Source: Salinicoccus kekensis
GTDB taxonomy: Bacteria; Bacillota; Bacilli; Staphylococcales; Salinicoccaceae
Direction of reading: 5' to 3'
Assembly: GCF_900220995.1 (NCBI RefSeq)
Contig: NZ_OBQF01000001.1
Span: 1-64,000, forward strand
DNA: 64,000 nucleotides
The notes beneath the pieces are model-generated. The model was not told the DNA's origin. It worked only from the letters and a program-made list of their open reading frames with translations, and did not search any database. The position numbers and the translations under genes were made by a program. This document shows positions 34,376 to 42,022 of the stretch, piece by piece. Every line of letters starts with the position of its first letter. Position 1 is the first letter of the stretch.

Positions 34376-35421
34376 AGAAGTTTTTATGGTTGACCTTATT
34401 ATCAGTTATGGTATTAGCTTTAGCAGCATGTGGTAACGGTGGGGAAGAAGGAGAGGAAACAGACGACCAAGCAGCGGACAACGGTAATGATTCAGAAGAA
34501 CAGGCAAGTGGTGATGGAGAGCAGATTACATGGAGTTTAGGACATTTATCCAATGAAGATCACATTTGGCACACCACGTCAGAAGAGTTCGCGAGACTTG
34601 TAGAAGAAAAAACAGATGGACAAATAAATATCCAAATCTATCCAAACAGCCAACTGGGTGGAGAAGTAGACACAATCAATAGTATCAGAGCGGGAAATAC
34701 CGATATGGTTATTACTGGTGAATCTATGGAGAACTGGTCACCAAAAGCCGCTTTGCTCGCTGCTCCTTATGCAATTCGTGACTCAGAACATCTCCAGACA
34801 GTAGTAGAAGGAGATGTAGGCAGTGAAATTGAAGAGGATATCGTTGATAAAGTTGGAGTGACGCCATTATTTTATATGGAGAGGGCACCAAGGAACCTTA
34901 CTTCTAATGATCCAATCGAATCACCGGAAGACCTCAGTGGATTCAGCATGAGAATCCCGAACGTACCGCTCTTCATGGATGCTTGGAGTGCAGCTGGAGC
35001 AAGTCCGCAAGTTATGGACTTTAGCGAGGTATTTACAGGATTACAGCAAAACGTTATCGATGGTCAAGAAAATCCGGTAGATCTTATCCACAGTGGAGGA
35101 CTGTACGAAGTACAAGAATATGTCAATGAAACAGAGCATGTTTATTCTTGGATATATGTTGTAGTCGGAAACGAGCAATGGGAGTCCATTGGAGAGGATC
35201 TGCAGGCAAGCGTCATGGAGGCAGCTGAAGAAGCCGAAGAATACGCTGCCGGTTTGCTTGGAGAGGAAATAGAAAACTATAGACAAATGCTTGAAGATGA
35301 AGGTATGGAGTTCGTCGAAGTGGACAGAGAAGCTTTTCAGGAAGCTATGCAGCCAGGCATTGAAAATTCACTTGACGAGGAACAACTGGACCTTTACGAG
35401 CGTATTATCGATACAGAATAA
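34372..35421 (+). CDS. dctP: TRAP transporter substrate-binding lipoprotein
   Basis: 349 residues, starting at ATG 34372 after GGAGGAAG. The signal ends in a clear lipobox LALAAC, followed by a Glu/Asp-rich linker to about residue 50. The DctP fold follows: WSLGHLSNEDHIWHTTSEEF, QINIQIYPNSQLGGEVDTIN, RAPRNLTSNDPIESPEDLSG with the conserved Arg for carboxylate binding, MRIPNVPLFMDAW and QQNVIDGQENP. It binds a sugar acid outside the cell. The position between yjmC and uxu genes points to an aldonate, uronate or keto-gulonate. Confidence 0.9.
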   Translation: MKKFLWLTLLSVMVLALAACGNGGEEGEETDDQAADNGNDSEEQASGDGEQITWSLGHLSNEDHIWHTTSEEFARLVEEKTDGQINIQIYPNSQLGGEVDTINSIRAGNTDMVITGESMENWSPKAALLAAPYAIRDSEHLQTVVEGDVGSEIEEDIVDKVGVTPLFYMERAPRNLTSNDPIESPEDLSGFSMRIPNVPLFMDAWSAAGASPQVMDFSEVFTGLQQNVIDGQENPVDLIHSGGLYEVQEYVNETEHVYSWIYVVVGNEQWESIGEDLQASVMEAAEEAEEYAAGLLGEEIENYRQMLEDEGMEFVEVDREAFQEAMQPGIENSLDEEQLDLYERIIDTE

Positions 35422-35429
35422 AGAATGGT

Positions 35430-35454
35430 GGGAGGGATGGATGATATCCCTCCC
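35430..35454 (+). promoter_or_regulatory. Intercistronic stem-loop between dctP and dctQ
   Basis: GGGAGGGAT (35430-35438) and ATCCCTCCC (35446-35454) form a perfect 9-bp stem with a 7-base loop and no following T-run. Such hairpins behind a binding-protein gene usually protect the upstream message or cause partial termination, so the receptor is made in excess over the membrane subunits. Confidence 0.6.
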
Positions 35455-35477
35455 TCTACTATATTGAGGGTGAAATT

Positions 35478-35951
35478 ATGAAATTAATTAAAAGCTTGTT
35501 TCGTGTACTTGATAAAATACTTTCAGTGCTCACAATTGCATTTTTCACAGCTTTAATTCTTATTGTTCTATTACAAATACTCACACGGTTCACTCCTCTT
35601 TCTTTTGTATGGACCGAAGAACTGACCCGCTATTTCTTTCTATATGCCATTGCGGCTTCAGCCGGGCTGGCAGTTGTGAGGAATGAATATATGGGAATCG
35701 ATTTTATACTCGAACTTTTTTCAGATAAATGGAAGGCTATTTACTTAAGAGGGACCTACATAGTAATAATTGGGATGAATCTAGTTATCTCGTATTACGC
35801 ATATGAGTTTGTCTTGCTCGGACAGGGCCAGATGACTTCCACACTTGGATTCCATATGGGTTATATACATCTTTCAATATTCCTTATGTCCTTTTTTATA
35901 ATGATTTTTTATATTGAAAAACTTCTGAGTAAGGATGTGGATTTGAAATGA
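35478..35951 (+). CDS. dctQ: TRAP transporter small permease
   Basis: 157 residues with four membrane helices (about 13-35, 50-68, 90-110 and 130-150). The DctQ pattern RFTPLSFVWTEELTRYFFLYAIAASAG is near residue 37. It starts at ATG 35478 and overlaps dctM by four bases. With DctM it forms the Na+-driven membrane complex. Confidence 0.9.
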   Translation: MKLIKSLFRVLDKILSVLTIAFFTALILIVLLQILTRFTPLSFVWTEELTRYFFLYAIAASAGLAVVRNEYMGIDFILELFSDKWKAIYLRGTYIVIIGMNLVISYYAYEFVLLGQGQMTSTLGFHMGYIHLSIFLMSFFIMIFYIEKLLSKDVDLK

Positions 35952-37222
35952 TGGCATTATTACTATTCGGTTTATTTTTTCTCTTCATGTTTTTGAGAAT
36001 TCCGATCGCATTCAGTCTGGCCTTATCTTCAATTATTTACTTACTGATAAACGGCATACCTCTTAACATTGTGCCTCAACGTATGTTTGGTGGATTGAAT
36101 TCATTTGTCCTCATCTGTATTCCGGGCTTTATACTTGCTGGTAATTTGATGAACGCCAGTGGGATTACCGATAGAATCATAAAATTCGCCGACAGTCTGC
36201 TTGGGCATATAAGGGGAGGGCTGGGACTCGCTAACGTGGGCGCCTCCCTTGGTTTTGCAGGCATATCCGGAACAGCATTAGCGGATACTGCAAGTATCGG
36301 TTCTGTAATGATTCCTGCGATGAAGAAGAAAGGTTATGATGCTAAATTTGCAGCGGCAGTCACCTCAGCCTCTTCTGTAGTGGGTCCAATTATACCGCCT
36401 TCTTTACCTTTTATCATCGTTGGTACACTTGCTACTGTTTCTATAGGAGATTTGTTCATTGCAGGAGCTGTTCCAGGCTTCCTGATGGGAATTGGTTTAA
36501 TGATACCTACTTATCTCATATCAGTGAAGAGAGGCTATCCAAAGGAAGCAAGGGTCCCTTTAACAGGCATCATTAAGGATTTCTTCGGTGCTTTTTGGGC
36601 TATCATGATGGTTGTTATTATTCTCTACGGAATTCTCAGCGGCTTCTTCACGCCAACTGAAGCATCAATCATAGCTGTAGTTTATGCACTTCTAGTTGGA
36701 CTTTTTATATATAGAGATTTAAATATAAAAGATGTACCTAGTGTGATGCTCAAATCCATGATTCAGGCAGCATCAATAATGATGTTAGTTGCGTTTGCGA
36801 ATCTTTTTGGTTGGATCCTGACAAGCGAGGGTATTCCTACTTTGGTCGCTAATACGATTCTTTCCATCAGTGCGAATGACATAGTCGTAATTCTGCTGAT
36901 TATTCTACTGCTACTTATAGTAGGTACTTTTATGGAAACAATTGCAGCACTCGTTATTCTCTTCCCTGTTCTGCTCCCGGTAGCTTCACAAATTGGAATG
37001 GATCCCGTGCAATTTGGTGTAGTAATGGTGCTGGGTCTTGTAATCGGACTTTCAACTCCACCTGTCGGCGTCTGTTTGTTTGTCGCCTCAAGTATAGGAA
37101 AAGTGGGAATTTTAACAGTGAGTAAAGAGCTCATTCCTTTCTTGTTAGTAAGTTTGATTGTTCTCTTACTAGTTGCATTCGTTCCACAGATTACACTGTT
37201 TTTACCAAGTTTATTTGAATAA
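35948..37222 (+). CDS. dctM: TRAP transporter large permease
   Basis: 424 residues, the standard DctM length, with about 12 membrane helices. Landmarks: FLRIPIAFSLALSS at the start, IPGFILAGNLMNASGITDR near residue 55, GFAGISGTALADTASIGSVM near 100, SASSVVGPIIPPSLPFIIVG near 140 and GLVIGLSTPPVGVCLFVASS near 365. It forms the elevator-type transport domain. It overlaps dctQ, and yjmD follows 14 bases later. Confidence 0.93.
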   Translation: MMALLLFGLFFLFMFLRIPIAFSLALSSIIYLLINGIPLNIVPQRMFGGLNSFVLICIPGFILAGNLMNASGITDRIIKFADSLLGHIRGGLGLANVGASLGFAGISGTALADTASIGSVMIPAMKKKGYDAKFAAAVTSASSVVGPIIPPSLPFIIVGTLATVSIGDLFIAGAVPGFLMGIGLMIPTYLISVKRGYPKEARVPLTGIIKDFFGAFWAIMMVVIILYGILSGFFTPTEASIIAVVYALLVGLFIYRDLNIKDVPSVMLKSMIQAASIMMLVAFANLFGWILTSEGIPTLVANTILSISANDIVVILLIILLLLIVGTFMETIAALVILFPVLLPVASQIGMDPVQFGVVMVLGLVIGLSTPPVGVCLFVASSIGKVGILTVSKELIPFLLVSLIVLLLVAFVPQITLFLPSLFE

Positions 37223-37236
37223 TAGGAGTGTTTATA

Positions 37237-38247
37237 ATGAAACAAGTACTTGTTAAAAAACCTCAGGACATACAGATTGTTGAAGCTGAGAAAATAGATA
37301 GGCCCCAGGGAAATGAAGTGAAGGTTAAGGTTATATATGCCGGACTTTGTGGTTCAGATGTCCACATCTTCGAAGGTCATAACCCTTTTGCAACTTATCC
37401 ACGAATCATCGGGCACGAAGTTATGGGTGTCGTAGAAGAGGTCGGTGAAGATGTGTCCGACCTTGAATCGGGAGATCAAGTGATACTTGAACCGATTAAA
37501 ACTTGTGGAGAATGCAGGTCGTGCAGAATAGGACGACCAAACATTTGTGAAAATCTTCAAGTTTACGGAGTGCACAGAGACGGTGGTATGCGGGAATACT
37601 TTGTTATTGAAAGTGACAAGCTTCATAAGATTTCCTCAGAGGTAACACCCGAAAAAGCAGTGCTCGCCGAACCGCTCACAATAGGTGCTCAAGCTTCATT
37701 AAGAGGAGAAGTTGGAGAAGGCGACACGGTACTTATACAAGGCGCCGGTACGATTGGTCTATGTTGTTTATTGATAGCGAAGCATAGAGGGGCTAAAGTG
37801 ATAGTCTCTGATCTGGATAATGACAAACTGCAATTTGCTAAAGACAAAGGGGCAGATTATACAATCAATATCGGAGAAAACAATTTACTGGATGAAGTCT
37901 TTAAAATTACTGAAGATAAAGGTGTAAATGTCTCTATGGATGCTGTAGGTTTGAATGCAACATTTGAATCTGCGGTCAAAAGCTGTGCACCAGCTGGCAA
38001 GGTGGTGGTGTTGGGCTTTGAAGAAAAGCCGGCCCAAGTGAGCCAGGTGGATATTACAAAAGGAGAATTGGACATAAAAGGTTCAAGGCTTCAGACAGAT
38101 CAGTTCCCTTATATTATTTCACTTCTTGAAAAAAATCTTATAGATGTTGATGGAATCGTTACACATATTAAAGATAAAGAAGAAATTAATGATGCCCTGG
38201 AATTATTTAAAGATAACTCAAGCAGAAAGATTCTTATAAAGTTCTAA
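37237..38247 (+). CDS. yjmD: Zinc-dependent alcohol dehydrogenase, YjmD/L-gulonate 5-dehydrogenase-like
   Basis: 336 residues from ATG 37237 (GGAG eight bases upstream). Medium-chain dehydrogenase layout: catalytic zinc ligands in GLCGSDVHIFEGHNP (Cys) and IIGHEVMGVVEEVG (His), structural zinc cysteines in KTCGECRSCRIGRPNIC, and NAD-binding VLIQGAGTIGLCC. Relatives include YjmD and L-gulonate 5-dehydrogenase, which makes D-fructuronate. That product is the substrate of the reductase at 39324, so this role fits well. A different polyol or sugar-acid substrate remains possible. Confidence 0.82.
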   Translation: MKQVLVKKPQDIQIVEAEKIDRPQGNEVKVKVIYAGLCGSDVHIFEGHNPFATYPRIIGHEVMGVVEEVGEDVSDLESGDQVILEPIKTCGECRSCRIGRPNICENLQVYGVHRDGGMREYFVIESDKLHKISSEVTPEKAVLAEPLTIGAQASLRGEVGEGDTVLIQGAGTIGLCCLLIAKHRGAKVIVSDLDNDKLQFAKDKGADYTINIGENNLLDEVFKITEDKGVNVSMDAVGLNATFESAVKSCAPAGKVVVLGFEEKPAQVSQVDITKGELDIKGSRLQTDQFPYIISLLEKNLIDVDGIVTHIKDKEEINDALELFKDNSSRKILIKF

Positions 38248-38259
38248 GGGAGTGCTTTT

Positions 38260-39327
38260 ATGGAAATGACATTCAGATGGTTTGGAGAAAAAAATGATTC
38301 AATCAAATTGGACGATATTCGTCAAATACCCAACGTGAGAGGAATAGTCTGGACATTGTTAGACCAGCCTGTCGGTGAAGTGTGGCCTGAATCTGAAATC
38401 GCACAGGAAGTAGAAAAAATCAGAAAGAAGGGTTTTCACCCTGAAGTGGTCGAAAGTCTGAATATACATGAAGATATCAAGTTGGGCAAGCCTTCAAGAG
38501 ACGACTATATTGAGAAGTATATTAGGACGATGGAGTTGCTTTCAAAATACGGCGTTAAAGTGATTTGCTATAACTTTATGCCAGTCTTTGATTGGATAAG
38601 AACCGATTTGGAAAAACCCTTGGAAGATAACTCCACGGCGATGCATTATGAACATGAAATATTGAGCAACATGACTCCTGCAGAACTTATAAAGAATATG
38701 AAAGACAATACGACCTTTGAGCTTCCGGGGTGGGAAAAAGAAAAGCTGGATATCATTCAAGAACTATTTACAGAATATAGAAGTGTTACGAAAAAGGATC
38801 TATGGAACAATCTGAAATACTTTTTGGATGCTGTAATTCCCCGGGCTGAAGAATTGGATATCAAACTGGCAATTCATCCGGATGATCCACCATGGTCTCT
38901 ATTTGAATTGCCAAGAATCATTTCAGATAAAAATGATCTAAAGAAAGTGATAAATCTTCATCCGAGCACTCATAATGGGATCACTTTTTGTACGGGGTCT
39001 TTGGGAGCAAATCGGGAAAATGATTTGGAAGAAATAGCTGGTGAATTTATCGATAAAATATTCTTTGCGCATATCCGAAATATTAGATACTTGAATAAAA
39101 CGGATTTTGTAGAAACCTCACATAGAGAAAGTGACGGTAATATCCCTATCGTATCTATCATTGAGATACTGCAGAAGAACAATTACAAATATTACATACG
39201 TCCAGATCATGGACGTCAAATATGGAATGAAAAATGCAGGCCGGGGTATGGGCTGTATGATAGAGCACTTGGTATTATGTACTTGAATGGGATTATTGAT
39301 CATATTATCAAGGAGGAAAAGCATTGA
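38260..39327 (+). CDS. uxuA: Mannonate dehydratase (second copy)
   Basis: 355 residues with the same landmarks as the copy at 31181: MTFRWFGEKNDSIKLDDIRQ, CYNFMPVFDWIRTDL, AIHPDDPPWSLFELPRI, ITFCTGSLGANRENDL and RPDHGRQIWNEKCRPGYGL. The metal-binding residues are kept, so it should be active. The two proteins differ at many positions along their length, so this is an old duplication or separate acquisition, not a recent copy. GGGAG precedes ATG 38260. Its last codons overlap the uxuB start by four bases. Confidence 0.92.
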   Translation: MEMTFRWFGEKNDSIKLDDIRQIPNVRGIVWTLLDQPVGEVWPESEIAQEVEKIRKKGFHPEVVESLNIHEDIKLGKPSRDDYIEKYIRTMELLSKYGVKVICYNFMPVFDWIRTDLEKPLEDNSTAMHYEHEILSNMTPAELIKNMKDNTTFELPGWEKEKLDIIQELFTEYRSVTKKDLWNNLKYFLDAVIPRAEELDIKLAIHPDDPPWSLFELPRIISDKNDLKKVINLHPSTHNGITFCTGSLGANRENDLEEIAGEFIDKIFFAHIRNIRYLNKTDFVETSHRESDGNIPIVSIIEILQKNNYKYYIRPDHGRQIWNEKCRPGYGLYDRALGIMYLNGIIDHIIKEEKH

Positions 39328-40151
39328 GTTACTTCAAAAATAAAAACATTGCAATTACTGGCGGAACCGGGATATTATGCAAGACCCTGGCAAGATTCCT
39401 GGTCCAACAAGGTGCAAATGTAGCAGTCTTATCTCGAGGCGAAGAAGCTGGCAAAGAGGTTGAAAAAGAACTGTCCGAGTATGAGGGACAAATCCGTTTT
39501 ATAAGATGTGATGTGCTGGATGAGGATTCCGTGCAGAGTGCCAAAGAAGAATTCAATCAGATTTTTGGTAAATGCGACATTCTTCTCAATGGTGCGGGTG
39601 GCAATAATCCAAAAGCATCCACTACTTTTGAGACACACATAGAGGCCACAAAGCAAGGCCAGGGCTTTCAAGATTTGGATCTGAAAAGCTTTTCTAAAGC
39701 CATGGATCTTAATTTTATGGGGACAGTGATTCCTACACAGATTTTTGTGGAAGATATGGTTGAATCAGGTAGTGGAACCATTCTGAATATCAGTTCAATG
39801 AGCGCTTTCTCGCCAATGACAAAAGTTCCGGCATACAGTGCAGGCAAAGCTTCCATCAATAATTTCACTCAATGGTTGGCAGTGTATTATGGTGAAGCTA
39901 ATATCAGAGTCAACGCAATAGCTCCGGGATTTTTCATTACCAAACAAAACTATGATTTACTCATCGATTCAGAAGGAGAGTATACCGCTCGTGCCAAGAA
40001 AATTTTGAATAACACTCCAATGAACAGGTTCGGTAAACCTGAAGATTTAATAGGGCCTGTAAAATGGTTATTAAATGATGAAGAATCGGAATTTGTTACT
40101 GGAATTGTTGTACCTATTGATGGTGGTTTTATGGCGTACTCTGGGGTGTAG
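39324..40151 (+). CDS. uxuB: SDR-type fructuronate reductase (YjmF/UxuB-like)
   Basis: 275 residues from TTG 39324, preceded by AAGGAGGAA inside uxuA. Rossmann motif NIAITGGTGILCKTLARFL, LLNGAGGNNPKASTTF in place of NNAG, then NISSMSAFSPMTKVPAYSAGKAS with the Ser-Tyr-Lys catalytic set. The GNNPKA insertion after NGAGG is typical of YjmF-type D-mannonate oxidoreductases that interconvert D-fructuronate and D-mannonate. It stands directly behind uxuA, as in Bacillus. Last gene of the rightward operon. Confidence 0.87.
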   Translation: MSYFKNKNIAITGGTGILCKTLARFLVQQGANVAVLSRGEEAGKEVEKELSEYEGQIRFIRCDVLDEDSVQSAKEEFNQIFGKCDILLNGAGGNNPKASTTFETHIEATKQGQGFQDLDLKSFSKAMDLNFMGTVIPTQIFVEDMVESGSGTILNISSMSAFSPMTKVPAYSAGKASINNFTQWLAVYYGEANIRVNAIAPGFFITKQNYDLLIDSEGEYTARAKKILNNTPMNRFGKPEDLIGPVKWLLNDEESEFVTGIVVPIDGGFMAYSGV

Positions 40152-40169
40152 TTTTAGAACAGTATTATG

Positions 40170-40208
40170 AGCATCTGACTCTCTACGGAGAGTTAGGTGT
40201 TTTTTTAA
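40170..40208 (+). terminator. Terminator of the yjmC-uxuB operon
   Basis: AGCATCTGACTCTC pairs with GAGAGTTAGGTGTTT around TACG, followed by TTTTTT (40201-40206). The next 190 bases (40209-40396) hold no recognisable gene. Confidence 0.75.
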
Positions 40209-40396
40209 CGGTTAAAAAGTAATCAAAAACAGAGGTGGCGCCTCCAAGCGGAACACAGCAGCAGTGGTCGAAGAACTGGAAATCAGTTTGATATTTGCAG
40301 AGTTTGCGAAGAAGTACTATAGGATGGAAAGTATTGCTTTTGAGAAGAAGTGCCATTGAAGAGGAAAGTGTTGAAAATTATATAAATGAAAGAAAG

Positions 40397-40430
40397 TCCC
40401 CTAAAGTTAATTTTGAATCACTTTAGGGGA
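40397..40430. terminator. Second bidirectional stem-loop, right border of the uronate block
   Basis: TCCCCTAAAGT (40397-40407) and ACTTTAGGGGA (40420-40430) are perfect 11-bp arms. A-rich sequence on the left and AATATCTTTT on the right allow use from both sides; it probably ends the leftward genes at 40491-41811. Confidence 0.6.
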
Positions 40431-40490
40431 ATATCTTTTATATTATTGTATCATCTTCCGCTCTCTACTTGGCATTGAACCGCCAAATAT

Positions 40491-40667
40491 TCATCTGAAT
40501 TCTTCGTAAGCTCTTAAGAGAGTCTCTTCTGTACTGCTCTCCGTCGGAATGTTTATGAAATCGTTTTCATTATTGTTCAGCATATTTATAAATTCTTCAG
40601 GTGAATAAACGCTGAACTCCAAATACTCTTCTTCATCAATTCTGGATCCTTCGATGAATTGTCCCAT
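40491..40667 (-). CDS. Small acidic protein of unknown function (58 residues)
   Basis: From ATG 40667 the minus strand reads MGQFIEGSRIDEEEYLEF, then VYSPEEFINMLNNN, and ends with LLRAYEEFR before TGA at 40493-40491. GGAAGTG lies a few bases upstream. Glu/Asp-rich with regular helical spacing and no membrane segment. It follows the gene at 40743 in the same direction after 75 bases and could be the end of that operon. I recognise no family. Confidence 0.5.
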   Translation of the reverse strand: MGQFIEGSRIDEEEYLEFSVYSPEEFINMLNNNENDFINIPTESSTEETLLRAYEEFR

Positions 40668-40742
40668 ATCTGCACTTCCAATCTTTGATGGTTAAATTAT
40701 ATCAATAGAATAAAGGTTTATTAGTTTATAAACTGTTAATCA

Positions 40743-41564
40743 CTATCCTTCTGTCACCGGCTGTCTTCGTCTTTCCAAAGCTTTATCCACGTGTATATGC
40801 GGTGAGAACACGAAGTCTTCAGGACCGGAACCGACGACTGTATCAATGTTTTTGCTGGTAGTAATGGTGAGGGCGGTGTTCCTGGTCAGCATGCAGATGG
40901 CATCCATCACATCGATGGATCTAAAAGTCTGTTTAAAGTTACTGCCATCCCTCAATGATTGCCAGGCGCTCAACACCTTCTCGTATTCTTTTCCTGAATA
41001 TTGCTTGGCTTCCTTGATCGTCATTAAAACATATTCTTCTATTGAAGCGTTGTTGGTGACTTCAATATCGGCATCATCCGTCCGGCCTTCGGGTGAGAAG
41101 GCTAAAGCTGTTTTAATGCGTACCTTTGCGCTGTTGAAGGATTCCCTCATAAGGATTGGCGGCATCAATTCCTGGTCTTCGACAATCAGTCTTGTTATAC
41201 CGCGTTCGTTGATCGCTGAAAGTATCTGCTCTGGTTCGTCCTGCAGAACAACCTCATTGCTCGGCGGCCATATATCAAGTGCGCCGTGTTCCATGTTTTG
41301 TTTGCCGACATGGAAAATATAAAATTCCGGATAAATGCGCAGTTTATCATCTTCATTCCCTAAAAGATGGCGATAAAAATCATAAAATTTCGTTATCGTT
41401 GCCGTCAGCAATATACTGGCACCGATTGCACCGGTGTCGCTGTTCACAACGATGCCCAACCGGTCGGCAGGGCTGAACCCCGGGAATATATCTTCAATAT
41501 TCCCTTTTTGATTATTAACGGCGAATCCAAAATCATCTGATTTGAGTACTCTGCTGGTGTGCAT
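40743..41564 (-). CDS. Conserved protein of unknown function
   Basis: 273 residues, starting at ATG 41564 with a strong GGAGG upstream. A soluble protein with GFSPADRLGIVVNSDTGAIG near residue 30 (a glycine-rich strand-loop), ILLTATITKFYDFYRHLL, EFYIFHVGKQNMEHGALDIWP near 80, and HIHVDKALERRRQP at the C-terminus. No Walker or catalytic motif stands out. A decayed copy of its C-terminal part lies at 28525-28822. It sits behind a small membrane protein gene and a cre-like site, so expression may depend on carbon source. Confidence 0.7.
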   Translation of the reverse strand: MHTSRVLKSDDFGFAVNNQKGNIEDIFPGFSPADRLGIVVNSDTGAIGASILLTATITKFYDFYRHLLGNEDDKLRIYPEFYIFHVGKQNMEHGALDIWPPSNEVVLQDEPEQILSAINERGITRLIVEDQELMPPILMRESFNSAKVRIKTALAFSPEGRTDDADIEVTNNASIEEYVLMTIKEAKQYSGKEYEKVLSAWQSLRDGSNFKQTFRSIDVMDAICMLTRNTALTITTSKNIDTVVGSGPEDFVFSPHIHVDKALERRRQPVTEG

Positions 41565-41580
41565 GAATAAAAACCTCCGT

Positions 41581-41811
41581 TCATTGTTTTGATTTTAAAT
41601 AATCGCTAAGCAGTTCAAGTAAAATAACAACACGCAAGTTGATGATAAAACCGCTGAGAAGCCCACCTGGCGGGAAGTTGTCCGGAGTGGAGCTGGTTAT
41701 GAACAAGAAGGAGATGATCATGGATGAACCGGTACCGGCCAATATGCCCGCAACACCTGCATACAAGGAAAATAGTCTCAAAAAATTGAAGCTTTTGGTA
41801 AGCGCTTTCAA
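41581..41811 (-). CDS. Small two-helix membrane protein, start uncertain
   Basis: Up to 76 residues ending at 41581, 16 bases before the next gene on the same strand. Two hydrophobic segments (YAGVAGILAGTGSSMIISFLF and FIINLRVVILLELL) flank a short FPPGGLLSG loop. The TTG at 41811 falls inside a cre-like site and has no good ribosome site, so translation may begin further in, and the frame could be a truncated gene. No family recognised. Confidence 0.4.
   Translation of the reverse strand: MKALTKSFNFLRLFSLYAGVAGILAGTGSSMIISFLFITSSTPDNFPPGGLLSGFIINLRVVILLELLSDYLKSKQ
41796..41811 (-). promoter_or_regulatory. cre-like site before the 40743-41811 genes
   Basis: On the minus strand TTGAAAGCGCTTACCA matches WTGNNARCGNWWWCAW at all fixed positions but one. 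It lies at the very start of the small membrane-protein frame, upstream of the conserved gene at 40743. Confidence 0.5.
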
Positions 41812-42022
41812 TTTACTAAATAGTCTGATAATTATTCTTAAAAATCATGCTACTTTATATGCGGGCAAATGTCAATTGGAACTTACTTGTATTTGCCATA
41901 TAGTTTTTTTATCAAAACAAATCATTATAATAAGAGTTTTTTAAATAGGTTTTAATATGTTAGGTTAATAGGGAATAAAAGATTTAAAAGTCATTGAACG
42001 ACTATGCTGAAAGGAAGATTAG

